This document shows, piece by piece, positions 33,334 to 42,607 of a DNA stretch of 64,000 nt (its first letter is position 1; the number at the start of each line of letters is the position of its first letter). Position numbers and translations under genes: made by a program. Where the stretch lies: assembly GCA_963710865.1 (NCBI GenBank), contig CAVQBR010000002.1, positions 806,001-870,000 of the forward strand, in the 5' to 3' direction. Source of the stretch: PRDV01 sp963710865 (GTDB lineage: Bacteria > Babelota > Babeliae > Babelales > Babelaceae). Below the pieces are notes generated by a model that had not been told where the DNA came from, did not search any database, and saw only the letters and a program-made list of their open reading frames with translations.

Positions 33334-33359
33334 AAGAGGGGTACCGAAGTACCCCTCTT
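33334..33359. terminator. Bidirectional terminator between nusB and ndk
   Basis: AAGAGGGGTAC (33334-33344) pairs perfectly with GTACCCCTCTT (33349-33359) around a CGAA tetraloop. CTTTT follows on the plus strand and TTTCT on the minus strand, so it can serve both convergent units. Confidence 0.85.
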
Positions 33360-33362
33360 CTT

Positions 33363-33770
33363 TTAAAGTTCTGGGAAGAAGAACGCGAGTTCTTTTTTCG
33401 CAGTTTCTGGAGCATCAGAGCCATGCGTCGCATTGCTGCCGATATTGGTACCAAACATACTCCTGAGTGTTCCCGGAGGAGCTTTCAAAGGATCTGTCGG
33501 GCCCATAAGGTCACGCCATTGGCGGATAGCATCTTCTTTTTCAAGAGCCAAAACGATGACGGGACCTTGAGTCATCGTGTCGACCAGTTCTCGAAAGAAT
33601 GGTCGTTCTTTATGGATATCGTAAAAGAGCTCAGCCTGTTTAGTCGTGAGCTCCATTTTCTGCATGCGGAGAATGGTGAACTTATTAAGCTCAATGAGAG
33701 AAATAATCATCCCACTATCCCTATGGGATACGGCATCCGGTTTAATAATTGCGAGTGTTTTCTCAACCAT
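33363..33770 (-). CDS. ndk: Nucleoside diphosphate kinase
   Basis: This 135-residue protein balances NDP and NTP pools by a phospho-His intermediate. It has TLAIIKPDAV at the N-terminus, ERPFFRELVDTMTQGPVIVL, and the active site SNATHGSDA with His 116; Ala replaces the usual final Ser of that motif. The length is normal. It starts 3 nt after the rpsA stop, so the two genes are one operon. Confidence 0.96.
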   Translation of the reverse strand: MVEKTLAIIKPDAVSHRDSGMIISLIELNKFTILRMQKMELTTKQAELFYDIHKERPFFRELVDTMTQGPVIVLALEKEDAIRQWRDLMGPTDPLKAPPGTLRSMFGTNIGSNATHGSDAPETAKKELAFFFPEL

Positions 33771-33773
33771 TGT

Positions 33774-35585
33774 TTACTCCGAGCTTTCGGTTTTTTCATC
33801 AGATTGACGAGCAGCGTGCTTTTCGAGCTCAATTTGTAATTGACTCTTTTGCTTAGGAGCGGCAGGTTGTTGCTCAGCTTTTTTCTCTCTACGAGGTGCA
33901 GCAGCTTTTTCCTTCTTCTCTTTCTTTTCCTCTGCTTTAGCTGATTCTTCTTCTGTTTTGAGGCTCAGACCAAGCTTATGTTCTTCAGGAAGAACCTTAA
34001 TTACTTTAAAGGTATGCTTTTCGCCTACTTTTAAAATATCTTCTACTTTTTCTGCATTGCCACCAAGCTCAGAGATATGAACGAGCCCTTCGATGCCGGT
34101 TGGAAGTTTAACAAATGCACCAAAGTTGGTAATTTTGCTTACTTCACCTTCAATCATAGAGCCAACGGGGTATTGTTTCTCGATCTCTTCCCATGGATTG
34201 GTCGTCAATTGCTTAATGCCCAATGAGATCTTTTTTGTTTGCTTATTGATTCCGGTAATAACTGCTTCCACTTCATCGCCTTTTTTATAGCGATCAGCAG
34301 GATGCTCAATATGCTCTGTCCAGGAAAAGTCTGAAATATGAACGAGGCCATCTATGCCAGGTGCTAATTGGATAAAGATACCAAACTCAGTAACGTTACT
34401 TACCTTGCCTTTTATTTTTTGACCAATTTCATACTGCTCACTGATAGCATCCCATGGATTCTTTTCGAGCTGCTTGATACTTAATGACATGCGTCTATTT
34501 TCTTTATCTAAAGAAACAACAACTGCTTCAATCGGCTCACCAACCTTAAAATGCTTATGAAGGTCGGTAATACGATCGGTCCATGATACTTCTGAGATAT
34601 GAACAAGGCCTTCAACGCCAGGTTGTACTTCTACAAATAAACCATAGTCAGTAATGCTCGAAATAACTCCCTTAATGCGTGAACCAGCCTGTACGGATGG
34701 ATCGACTGCATCCCATGGATTTTCAGAAAGTTGCTTCATGCCAAGAGAGATCTTTTCGTTTGCTTTATCAAATGAAAGAACCTTTACGGTTACCGTATCA
34801 CCAATCTTTACCAACTCACTTGGGTGGGCAATGCGCCCCCAGGTCATATCAGTAATATGAAGAAGGCCATCAACGCCACCGATATCAATAAACACACCAT
34901 ATTTGGTGATATTTTTAACGGTACCTTGAATGACCGATCCTACTTCAAGGGTATCGAGAATCTTCTTACGGCTTTCTGATCGTTGCTCATTTAAGAATTT
35001 ACGGCGGGAAATAATAACGTTGCCCCGCTTTTGATTTACTTTGATAATATAGGCTGTAATTGTTTGGCCTACAAATTGATCAAAATCATTTACCCGTTGC
35101 GTATCGACTTGAGATCCGGGTAAGAATGCTGGAATACCAATATCAACACTCAGACCACCCTTCACTTTATGAAGAACGACACCTTCGACAGGTTTGCCTT
35201 CATCAAAGAGCTTCATGATAGAATCCCATGCCTTCATTGCTTTTGCTTTTTCATAAGAAAGCATGACATTGCCGTGAACGTTTTCTAGTTCATCGAGCAT
35301 GACTTCTATCGTCGAACCGGGTGCTAACTTTTTAAGTTCAAAATCAGAAAACTCATACAGAGGAATTAATCCATCAGACTTATAATCAATATCGACAAGT
35401 ACACCATCTTGATTGACTTGCAAGACGGTACCTTTGATAATGCCACCCGGTTTAAAGTTGGTGAGCATTCCCTCATACAGAGCAGATACTTCGTTTTTTT
35501 GTTCTTGATTGAGAGAGAGGCCTTCATCACCTACATCTCGTGCCGCTGTGCGAAACTGCTGCGGTCTTATCAGTTCTTTTGCCAT
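33774..35585 (-). CDS. rpsA: 30S ribosomal protein S1
   Basis: This 603-residue protein has six S1 (OB-fold) domains in order. Each is recognisable by G-x-I-x-G-x-V at its start and, from domain 3 on, by GLLHITDMTW or GLVHIS. Domains 1 and 2 are the diverged ribosome-binding type. A highly charged Lys/Glu/Ala-rich tail of about 60 residues follows domain 6. It recruits mRNA to the 30S subunit. AGGAG lies 7 nt upstream of the ATG. The length and domain count match proteobacterial-type S1 rather than the shorter Gram-positive form. ndk follows in the same operon. Confidence 0.96.
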   Translation of the reverse strand: MAKELIRPQQFRTAARDVGDEGLSLNQEQKNEVSALYEGMLTNFKPGGIIKGTVLQVNQDGVLVDIDYKSDGLIPLYEFSDFELKKLAPGSTIEVMLDELENVHGNVMLSYEKAKAMKAWDSIMKLFDEGKPVEGVVLHKVKGGLSVDIGIPAFLPGSQVDTQRVNDFDQFVGQTITAYIIKVNQKRGNVIISRRKFLNEQRSESRKKILDTLEVGSVIQGTVKNITKYGVFIDIGGVDGLLHITDMTWGRIAHPSELVKIGDTVTVKVLSFDKANEKISLGMKQLSENPWDAVDPSVQAGSRIKGVISSITDYGLFVEVQPGVEGLVHISEVSWTDRITDLHKHFKVGEPIEAVVVSLDKENRRMSLSIKQLEKNPWDAISEQYEIGQKIKGKVSNVTEFGIFIQLAPGIDGLVHISDFSWTEHIEHPADRYKKGDEVEAVITGINKQTKKISLGIKQLTTNPWEEIEKQYPVGSMIEGEVSKITNFGAFVKLPTGIEGLVHISELGGNAEKVEDILKVGEKHTFKVIKVLPEEHKLGLSLKTEEESAKAEEKKEKKEKAAAPRREKKAEQQPAAPKQKSQLQIELEKHAARQSDEKTESSE

Positions 35586-35921
35586 TCAATGACTCCTAGC
35601 TTCATGTAACTCATGAAGGAGGTAAAAGGATTATACAGAAACAACACATAGCGACAAGTATAGCATAAAAAACTGACATTGAGAATGCTTTGAAAAGTGA
35701 TTAAATGAGTGAATTATCTTTGGGGAGTGCATTATAACTATTGATCATCAGAATGCCATTTGTTTGGAACAAAATTGACGATGGTTCGATACGGTTTTTG
35801 GTACTCTTTCTAGAGATGGCCTCATTTTTACTCATCATTTTTTAATCGTTTTGAGTTATGTTCTGGTGTGTGAAGGACGCCATTTGGCAGAAGTTTACAG
35901 CAAAGTGCTAATAAGTGGTTC
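35586..35921. other. Intergenic stretch, nothing recognised
   Basis: About 335 nt between the rpsA start and the stop of the ATPase gene. It should contain the rpsA promoter, but no clear boxes are seen. Confidence 0.45.
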
Positions 35922-37580
35922 TTATAACTCACTACTCTTCTTAACGAGAATGTCCTTGCCTTCACAGGCAACTCCGAAAGCAACTCTTTTATGTACACCA
36001 TGCTGAAGGAGCTCTGTTCCATAAGCCTTTTCTCTAATCTGATCAAGTGCCCGATCGGCCGCTTCAGACATGCTTTCGCCAGAAGTAACTTTTTTAAACT
36101 CTATGATGATACCCCATCGCTGAGGATCTCTCGGGATCAAGAGAATATCATAGCGACCATAGCCGCTCTCACGATTAGACTTAACAAGATAACTTTCTTC
36201 CAACAGCACGAGCAACCCTAATACAAAAAGGTGATAGCTTCTCTCTGGCTCGCTAGCAGGCAGATCAAACGCACTCATACTATTCTTTATGAAGCCTTGG
36301 ACCAATTCGCCAAACTGCTCCGCATTGGCGGTACTGAGAGCATCGCGCAAGGTCGCAACATTAGAAGCACCTAAGGATTCTTCAAACACACCTGTAATTA
36401 AGGTCTTATAGAGGACTCGTATCTCTTCGTTCGGCAATGCAAGCTCACAAACGTTTTCACTCTTTTTGATAAACGTCAGATAGCCTGCATAGAGAAGCAA
36501 GCTCCACATCGCAGTATGGTTCTTTTCCATGCCTGGAAATATGAGGCCATTATCGAGCGCTTTCTCAACCGTCCCCCCTTGCAAAAGGAGTTCAAGCTCG
36601 GCCTTAACTGAAGCGTCGGCTTGAGCGATCAACCTCCCGATTAATGCATTATCACTAGTGTTTGCCCAATATTGGCCCGTTTTGCCTTGCTTGGCAATGC
36701 ATTCAAGTAATGACCATGGATTATAGATAGTGTCATTGCCGCACCTATACCCATTATACCATTCTTTAATGCTCAAAGACTTTTGTTCTAGATTGGTTTC
36801 TCTCAAGAGAAGATCCACCTCTGGCACAGTAAACCCAAATTTATCTGAGAACTCTTCATCAAGGAGAGTAAATACCCTTAAATTATTTAGACCAGAAAAA
36901 ATACTCTCTTTAGCCGCACGCAAAATACCCGTCAAAATCCCTCGTTCCAACGAGCTGTTATCTTTAAGAACCTTCGACAATAAAGCTCGCATGAAATGTA
37001 TCATCTTATCATAGTAACCATAGGTATAAGCAGAATGAATGGGAGCATCATACTCGTCAATCAACACTATGACTCTCTCTTTATGAAACTGGCTTAACAG
37101 AGCTGAAAGAAACAGTAGACTCTCAGAAAGAAGCCCAGTACTCGCCGTTCGTTCAAGAATAGACATATAATCTGCTAGATCATGCTTCGCCAAATGAGGG
37201 GAAAGAACTTCAAAATGTCGCTTAAACTCTCGAATGATACATTCAATGATTGCTAACCGTACATCATCCCAACTGTCTCCCTTACAATCTTTCAGAGATA
37301 TGAAAATCACAGGATACTTGCCCTGAAGGGCTCGGCACTCCTCTCTAGTCCAAATAGCAGTATGTTCGAACAAATGAGCATTACTTTCCTCAGTTTTTTC
37401 ATAGAAATAGCGCAACATTGAAAGATTAAGTGTTTTACCAAAACGGCGCGGCCGTGTAATAAGAATTACTTTTCCGTCTGTATGCGATAACTCATCTATC
37501 AAAAGGGTTTTATCGACATAAAAATAGCCTTGTACAAGCTCCTTAAAATCACTAATACCTATGCCAATTCGTCGTTTCAC
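35922..37580 (-). CDS. AAA-ATPase-like protein with C-terminal PD-(D/E)XK nuclease-like domain (PF09820/PF08011 type)
   Basis: The frame is open from 37625, but a GTG at 37580 follows GAGGATACT and gives the family's usual start (KRRIGIGISDFKELVQGYFY VDKT-like), 552 residues. The Walker A ITRPRRFGKTLNLSML and Walker B VIVLIDEYDAPI are clear. FTVPEVDLLL and KEWYNGYRCG are typical middle blocks. The C-terminal YGRYDILLIP followed by IIIEFKK has the D and E-x-K spacing of the PD-(D/E)XK fold. These proteins are numerous in host-associated bacteria; the function is unknown. All motifs are intact. Confidence 0.9.
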   Translation of the reverse strand: MKRRIGIGISDFKELVQGYFYVDKTLLIDELSHTDGKVILITRPRRFGKTLNLSMLRYFYEKTEESNAHLFEHTAIWTREECRALQGKYPVIFISLKDCKGDSWDDVRLAIIECIIREFKRHFEVLSPHLAKHDLADYMSILERTASTGLLSESLLFLSALLSQFHKERVIVLIDEYDAPIHSAYTYGYYDKMIHFMRALLSKVLKDNSSLERGILTGILRAAKESIFSGLNNLRVFTLLDEEFSDKFGFTVPEVDLLLRETNLEQKSLSIKEWYNGYRCGNDTIYNPWSLLECIAKQGKTGQYWANTSDNALIGRLIAQADASVKAELELLLQGGTVEKALDNGLIFPGMEKNHTAMWSLLLYAGYLTFIKKSENVCELALPNEEIRVLYKTLITGVFEESLGASNVATLRDALSTANAEQFGELVQGFIKNSMSAFDLPASEPERSYHLFVLGLLVLLEESYLVKSNRESGYGRYDILLIPRDPQRWGIIIEFKKVTSGESMSEAADRALDQIREKAYGTELLQHGVHKRVAFGVACEGKDILVKKSSEL

Positions 37581-37740
37581 AGTATCCTCATAAAAGTATC
37601 GTATCGCTAATAAGAATAGTATCATGTTCTAGCCGCTTAGACAAACGATTTTTTTTGTATTTTCGACGTCAGAGATAGCTTCCGTCATCCTTATGTTTAA
37701 GGGACGCTACTTGGTATTGGCGGTTTGCGCTTAACAAGGT

Positions 37741-37766
37741 GCTCGCTTGTAATTGCACAAGCGAGC
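37741..37766. terminator. Hairpin downstream of the coiled-coil gene
   Basis: GCTCGCTTG (37741-37749) pairs perfectly with CAAGCGAGC (37758-37766). It lies just past the ancestral stop of the minus-strand coiled-coil gene. No strong T tract follows on the minus strand, so termination is plausible rather than sure. Confidence 0.45.
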
Positions 37767-37774
37767 ATTCTATT

Positions 37775-38799
37775 TTAGGCACCTGTTTGAGATTGTTTCT
37801 TACCTTCATCATAGCTATGTGGGCGAATGCTTGATGACTCTAATGCTTTAAGGGCAATTGTTTGAACCTGAGCGCTTGCATCATGTGGGTAAGCTGCTTT
37901 ATATATTCATCTTGCTCTTTGATCTTTTCTCGAAGAGACGATATTATCTGCTGATTGAGTTTCTTTTCACCTTCAATCTCTTTTGACGTAAGATCCATCT
38001 TAAACTTGTAGTGGCTTTCAATGGCCTCTGTTGCTTTGTTCTCAGCGTCTCTGACTGCTTTTTCAAGCTGCTCTGGGAAGAGTGTTACAGTTTTTTTTAA
38101 TTGAGCATATTCTTCTTCTCGAGCTGCAATAAGAGCTTCACGTTCAGCAAATTCCTTTTGAAGAGTTGTCTTTTTGTCATGTAACTCTCGTTCAAGACCC
38201 ATCTTTCGTGTTTCATATGCATCTTGATCTTTTTTCCGTTGCAGTTGCAATATTCTTCTTCGTTGCGCTTGTGGTCTTTTGTTGCCTGAGTTTCTTGCTC
38301 CATCTTCTGTTGAGCAGAGTCCTGCTGCTCTTTCTGCCATTGAGCTTTTTTGTAGGCCATTTCAAGCTCAAGTTCTTTTTTTCGCCCTCCATCTCAAGCT
38401 CAAACTTTGCCTTGTATTCTTTTTTGCGCATGAAACAGCACTGCGAAACTATCTGCGCTACTTTTAATCTGATGGAGGTCCTCAAGGTTCTTTTTTTCCA
38501 AGCTGATTGCTAATTGCAGTTCGTGCAGAGTGCGATATTCGCCTGTTAATCGTTGTTCGAGCATATCAAGTTCTTGAGTTATAGAAAGCTTGAGTTGAGT
38601 AAGGCTATTAACAATGTGATTTACTGTTAATTCTGAGGCTTTGGAGATAATGATTTCCTCATCTTTTTGCTTTTTAAGATCTTGGTAACTTGGTTGGATT
38701 AACTCATTCATTTTTTTCTAAAAGCTTCTGATATGCGCCCAAAATTTCGTTCTTCGTACTCTTTGCTGAAATATCAGCTGTAGGTTCGCGTCGTGCCAT
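37775..38799 (-). pseudogene. Conserved coiled-coil protein gene broken by about five frameshifts
   Basis: Reading from an ATG at 38799 and switching frame gives one continuous coiled-coil protein of about 340 residues. It starts MARREPTADISAKSTKNEIL, passes through MNELIQPSYQDLKKQKDEE, HAQKKEYKAKFELEMEG, MAYKKAQWQKEQQDSAQQ and LQLQRKKDQDAYETRKMGLE, and reaches LNQQIISSLREKIKEQ. It ends VQTIALKALESSS...QTGA at 37775. Three shifts fall at A6 or A7 tracts on the coding strand (near 38718, 38425 and 38378); two others lie near 38250 and 37880. The parts, in order, look like a known family of Glu/Lys-rich coiled-coil hypothetical proteins in candidate phyla. The longest uninterrupted piece is 37840-38340. 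Neighbouring genes are intact, so decay is likelier than poor sequence. Confidence 0.75.
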
Positions 38800-38939
38800 A
38801 AGCTATCCTTTATAAGAAAATAATCAATAGAGATCAAAACATATAGTTTGATTCAATTACAATTATGACTTTGTCTTTTTCTCTAATATGAGATAGAGCA
38901 AGTGTAAGAGCATATCAATCATTTAGCTTCACCTCTCGC

Positions 38940-40106
38940 TTAATGAGATGCTATCGCTTCTATGCGATTGGCGAACTCATTATTTACTTTTTTAAATTCA
39001 AATTTTTCTACGATTGTTTTACGAGCTTCTTTTCCTAAGCGAGCACATTCATCAGGATGTTCTATCAGATAGCATATTTTTTCGCATAATCCATCTGTAT
39101 CATGTTCGGCAACAAGTAACCCATTAACTCCGTCGCTAATCAATTCTGGTATGCCTGCATGGGTTGTGCTAATAACTGGTAGCCCTGATGCCATTGCTTC
39201 CATGGGGGTATTTGGTATTCCTTCCTGATTGCCATCAGGTCCTGTTGCGCACGGTGCAAGAAAAATGTGTGATGAGGCTAGAAGTTGGGCTAGTTCGCTA
39301 CTCACATAGGGTCCGGTGAAAGTTACACGGTTTTGGATGCCTAATTCTTTGGCCAACTCTTCCAAATAGGTTTGATATGATGTGTCAGGGAACTCGCCAA
39401 GTCCAGGTATAACAAGTTCTATGTTTGGATGCTTTTCTAGTGCTTTTGCTACCGCGCGTATAGAATCATCGATCCCTTTTTTGGGAACAAATCGTCCTGG
39501 TGAGATAATCCTAATTGGATCACACTTCTTGAAATCCCTTTCGCTATATGAAAAGAGATCACAATCTATTGCGCACGAACAGAATTCGATTTTGTTGGGA
39601 TTGCAGCCAAGGTTTATGCATCGCTGTTTAAAAAAGTCAGAGGCGGCCATAAAGTAGTCTCCCTGTTCAAACAACTTATCATAGTAGCGCTCATTGTCTT
39701 TGATAGAGAGGCTCATATCAAATCCGCGAAAAATTGTGATGAGCTTACCTTTTAAATTAAGTTTTTCTTTATGCTCGAGAAACTCGATCCCAAGTGGGCC
39801 AAATTGACACACCACTACATCATATTCAGCTATATCTTTCGGTAATTCATCATAATATGCACGATTTAATAAATCATGTTTATGCACGTTGTCGTGAACT
39901 TTTCGAAGATCAGGTCTTTTTGAATGCACGTATACCTCATGACCTCGTTCCAAAAGCCCAATGATCTGACTTGTTACAAAGGTTTCTGATAACTTGGGAA
40001 ATGTGTATGTTGCCACAAGAATCTTGAGTTTCTTTGGTGACTCAGCTGCAGCCATCGAGAAAATCAGTGGAAGTGCAACGAAGTAGAAAGCATTTATTTT
40101 GTTCAT
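38940..40106 (-). CDS. GT4-family glycosyltransferase with signal peptide
   Basis: This 388-residue protein has the N-terminus MNKINAFYFVALPLIFSMAA, a good signal peptide or anchor. After it the GT-B fold begins with KILVATYTFPKLSETFVTSQ. The C-terminal lobe has SPGRFVPKKGIDDSIRA, ELVIPGLGEF, SSHIFLAPC and the donor-binding EGIPNTPMEAMASGLPVI (the E-x7-E motif). It is close to colanic-acid type WcaL/AmsK transferases that use nucleotide sugars. Nucleotide sugars are cytoplasmic, so the signal is odd; it may be a membrane anchor with an in-cytoplasm domain. It stands alone. Confidence 0.88.
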   Translation of the reverse strand: MNKINAFYFVALPLIFSMAAAESPKKLKILVATYTFPKLSETFVTSQIIGLLERGHEVYVHSKRPDLRKVHDNVHKHDLLNRAYYDELPKDIAEYDVVVCQFGPLGIEFLEHKEKLNLKGKLITIFRGFDMSLSIKDNERYYDKLFEQGDYFMAASDFFKQRCINLGCNPNKIEFCSCAIDCDLFSYSERDFKKCDPIRIISPGRFVPKKGIDDSIRAVAKALEKHPNIELVIPGLGEFPDTSYQTYLEELAKELGIQNRVTFTGPYVSSELAQLLASSHIFLAPCATGPDGNQEGIPNTPMEAMASGLPVISTTHAGIPELISDGVNGLLVAEHDTDGLCEKICYLIEHPDECARLGKEARKTIVEKFEFKKVNNEFANRIEAIASH

Positions 40107-40285
40107 GAAGCTCCTTTTTTGAAATGGCTTTTATCGTTTGATGGTAGGTGTGCAAGCAATAAGCTATCGTTGTGTGCTATCTTGAAATAGTATATCAAAC
40201 AATCAAAGTTATATGATGGTCTGCGGTATCCTCCAATGTCTTTGTCCATGTTTAATTTCTCCATTTTTTCTTCTTTCAAACAATA

Positions 40286-40317
40286 ACCCTGAGCTTGGGG
40301 TTCTGCAAGCTCAGGGT
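40286..40317 (-). terminator. Terminator-like hairpin after the ankyrin gene
   Basis: ACCCTGAGCTTG (40286-40297) pairs perfectly with CAAGCTCAGGGT (40306-40317). On the minus strand TATTGTTTG follows. It sits 44 nt past the stop of the ankyrin gene at 40361. Confidence 0.7.
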
Positions 40318-40360
40318 ATCCAAAAAAAACAAGTGTGAGTTTCTTCTGCGACTACGGACC

Positions 40361-42136
40361 TTAAAAATTAATTAGCCCAGCTTTTATTTCTCTTATCCTT
40401 ACGTCTACATGTTCGATATCAACCTTACAATCTGGTTTAAACTTACCTTCATCAATTCCTTTCTGTATGGCGTTTCCAACCTCCTCTGCGGTACCACCAA
40501 GTTTAGTAATTACAGTTTGTACAACCCCAGACGCGTCTCTAACTTGTTCTCCTATTGTAACAACAACCTTTCGTGTGTCATTTATAAGAGCTTTAACACT
40601 TTGTGATAGAGTTAAAGTTGAGTCTTTTAGTGCGACTGCTGCGGCTTTAATTTCACGTGATGTATCTGATGCCTCATGCATGAAATCATCTGCTGACCCC
40701 ATGAAGACGAACACGCGTTCAGAAATCCTCGATGCAACATCTTCTATTCTTCCCCATACATACCCAGCTCTCTGGGCCAATTTAAAGGCGGCTACGAAAG
40801 TTTTATGCGCGCCAATACTTAGAGCTCCGGTTACTATCAGTTTTCCTGCAAGCCTTACTGGATCTTCAAATAGGCCCATTCCTTCTCTATGCAAATGCCA
40901 GCCGAGAACTGCGCCGGCTACCAGTAGTGTATCGCATGTTTCAGACGACAGCGAGATTAGAGGTCGTCGAGCAGATATTTCATTGATTGCCTTCAACTCT
41001 CCTTCTAATCTAGTATGGTAATCTTTTTTTGCATATTCTCGCCGCATGGCAATTCTTAGAGGCCTTTCTTGAGCCAATAGTGCTTCTATGCCGGCAGGCA
41101 GGGTATTATTGTGGCGTGGCAGAGCTGCTTCAATAGGCGTTTTGTTGCAGATTCCTGCAGCTGCTTGGTAGCTTTCCACAGCTTTAGGTAAAGGATTGTA
41201 AGGATTCGCTCCAAGTTCTAGTGCAAATTGCACTAAATCACGATCTGCATGACAAACACCAAAGTAGAGCAGTAGGTCAATGTCCGTTCGAAATTGTTGG
41301 GGAGAAGCACTATTTAGAAGCAGTTCCATAATAGTATATCTACAGTCACGAGGTGCTTCGGTGGCAGCAATAAGCAGCGGCGATGCAAAATTGTATCTAT
41401 CCCTGTCAGTACTTAGACAAGATTTGTTTCTGGCTAAAATCCACTCTAGTATATTGACATGACCATGTGTAATTGCTGTTAATAAAGGTGTCCTGCCATC
41501 GTATTCATTTCCTTCCGACAGGAATACGGGCCTCCAATTATAGAGCAACTCCATGATTTTAGTGTTTTGACAGAGAGCTGCCCTATGAAATAGGGTATAC
41601 CCTTCCATATCTCGAGCGCGCAAGTCAGTAGCTGTACCCAGCCATGCTCTTATAGCTTGGATTTCATTTTTTCTAATCATTTCGAAGATAGGGCTGCTGT
41701 CGCGTGTTACTTTGTCAGTAACTTTTTTTTCGCTACTCTGTCGCCAATTACTAATTAATTGTGCCGTGGGATGTTGATGATTATTTCTAGCCAGTTCTTC
41801 AGGCGTATAATTATGTAGGCTGCGTAGCGTCTTGTCAGCGCCATTTTCAAGCAATATAGATACTATGGTATTCATACCGTAATGCGCTGCGATCATTAGA
41901 GGCGTTAAGAAGTTCGTAGGTCCACTATCTTTGAGCTTGGGCTCGCGTGCATTAACATCCGCACCCTCGTATAAGGCATTTAATACCTGCCTTGCTCTCC
42001 TGTCTTCTCTCACCACAGGCTTGTAAAGTACTTTGAATAAGGATTCATTAAGTTCACTCTGAAGTCGTTGGTCTATTTTTTGCATCGACTGGAGTGATGA
42101 CGTAAAAAGGCATACGATAAGAATAAATTTTTTCAT
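40361..42136 (-). CDS. Secreted ankyrin-repeat protein with helical C-terminal region
   Basis: The ATG at 42136 follows AAGGAGGG and begins a signal peptide (MKKFILIVCLFTSSLQSM), so I use it instead of an upstream in-frame start at 42193; the protein then has 591 residues. Ankyrin repeats occupy about 40-370, including LTPLMIAAHYGMNTIVSILL and GRTPLLTAITHGHVNILEWI. After about residue 410 the protein changes character. It has two hydrophobic helices (VAGAVLGWHL, LIVTGALSIG region) and then a long amphipathic or coiled-coil stretch (SQSVKALINDTRKVVVTIGE), a pattern seen in membrane-associated proteins. No enzyme motif is seen. Confidence 0.88.
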   Translation of the reverse strand: MKKFILIVCLFTSSLQSMQKIDQRLQSELNESLFKVLYKPVVREDRRARQVLNALYEGADVNAREPKLKDSGPTNFLTPLMIAAHYGMNTIVSILLENGADKTLRSLHNYTPEELARNNHQHPTAQLISNWRQSSEKKVTDKVTRDSSPIFEMIRKNEIQAIRAWLGTATDLRARDMEGYTLFHRAALCQNTKIMELLYNWRPVFLSEGNEYDGRTPLLTAITHGHVNILEWILARNKSCLSTDRDRYNFASPLLIAATEAPRDCRYTIMELLLNSASPQQFRTDIDLLLYFGVCHADRDLVQFALELGANPYNPLPKAVESYQAAAGICNKTPIEAALPRHNNTLPAGIEALLAQERPLRIAMRREYAKKDYHTRLEGELKAINEISARRPLISLSSETCDTLLVAGAVLGWHLHREGMGLFEDPVRLAGKLIVTGALSIGAHKTFVAAFKLAQRAGYVWGRIEDVASRISERVFVFMGSADDFMHEASDTSREIKAAAVALKDSTLTLSQSVKALINDTRKVVVTIGEQVRDASGVVQTVITKLGGTAEEVGNAIQKGIDEGKFKPDCKVDIEHVDVRIREIKAGLINF

Positions 42137-42607
42137 GGAAAACCCTCCTTGGTTTTTGTTAGGTGAAAAAACGGTTTTGTTTGCTTCTGCCATTTTTCAA
42201 AAAATAGTAGTTACAAACCTCTTATTGTGCGATTATATCAAAACAATTCGACTGCCGTCAAATTAAAAATTATTCCTATCTGAAGAGGGGCTAGTGGCGC
42301 TCAATCATCGTTCTAAGTTCGAAGCACATAGATTTAACAAATTTTCTCTGTATCTGCATGCGAACAATTTTTAAGCGCAATCTGGAGCCTCACCCAAGGT
42401 GTATTGCTTTGGACTTTGTATTGCGTAATTTTCTGCGCGATGTATACTATTTGTATCAGTGTTTACCAGATGAGTAAAAACTGATGGTAGGCTCCCTGAG
42501 TTCTGAGGTTTTTTAAGATAATTAAACGATTTTTTTCACTTAAAAGACCTTTCCCTTGTAGGATCTGCTAAGTGTTAAAAAAATAGTTTTATTATCGAAA
42601 AGGTTTT
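42137..42607. other. Intergenic region with a long DEAD-box gene leader
   Basis: About 470 nt between divergent genes. A weak promoter candidate (42421-42448) is listed separately. Nothing else is recognised. Confidence 0.45.
42421..42448 (+). promoter_or_regulatory. Weak promoter candidate for the first DEAD-box gene
   Basis: TTGCGT (42421-42426) and TATACT (42443-42448) are 16 nt apart. If used, the mRNA leader would be about 155 nt, as long leaders are known for cold-shock helicases. The -35 match is poor. Confidence 0.3.
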
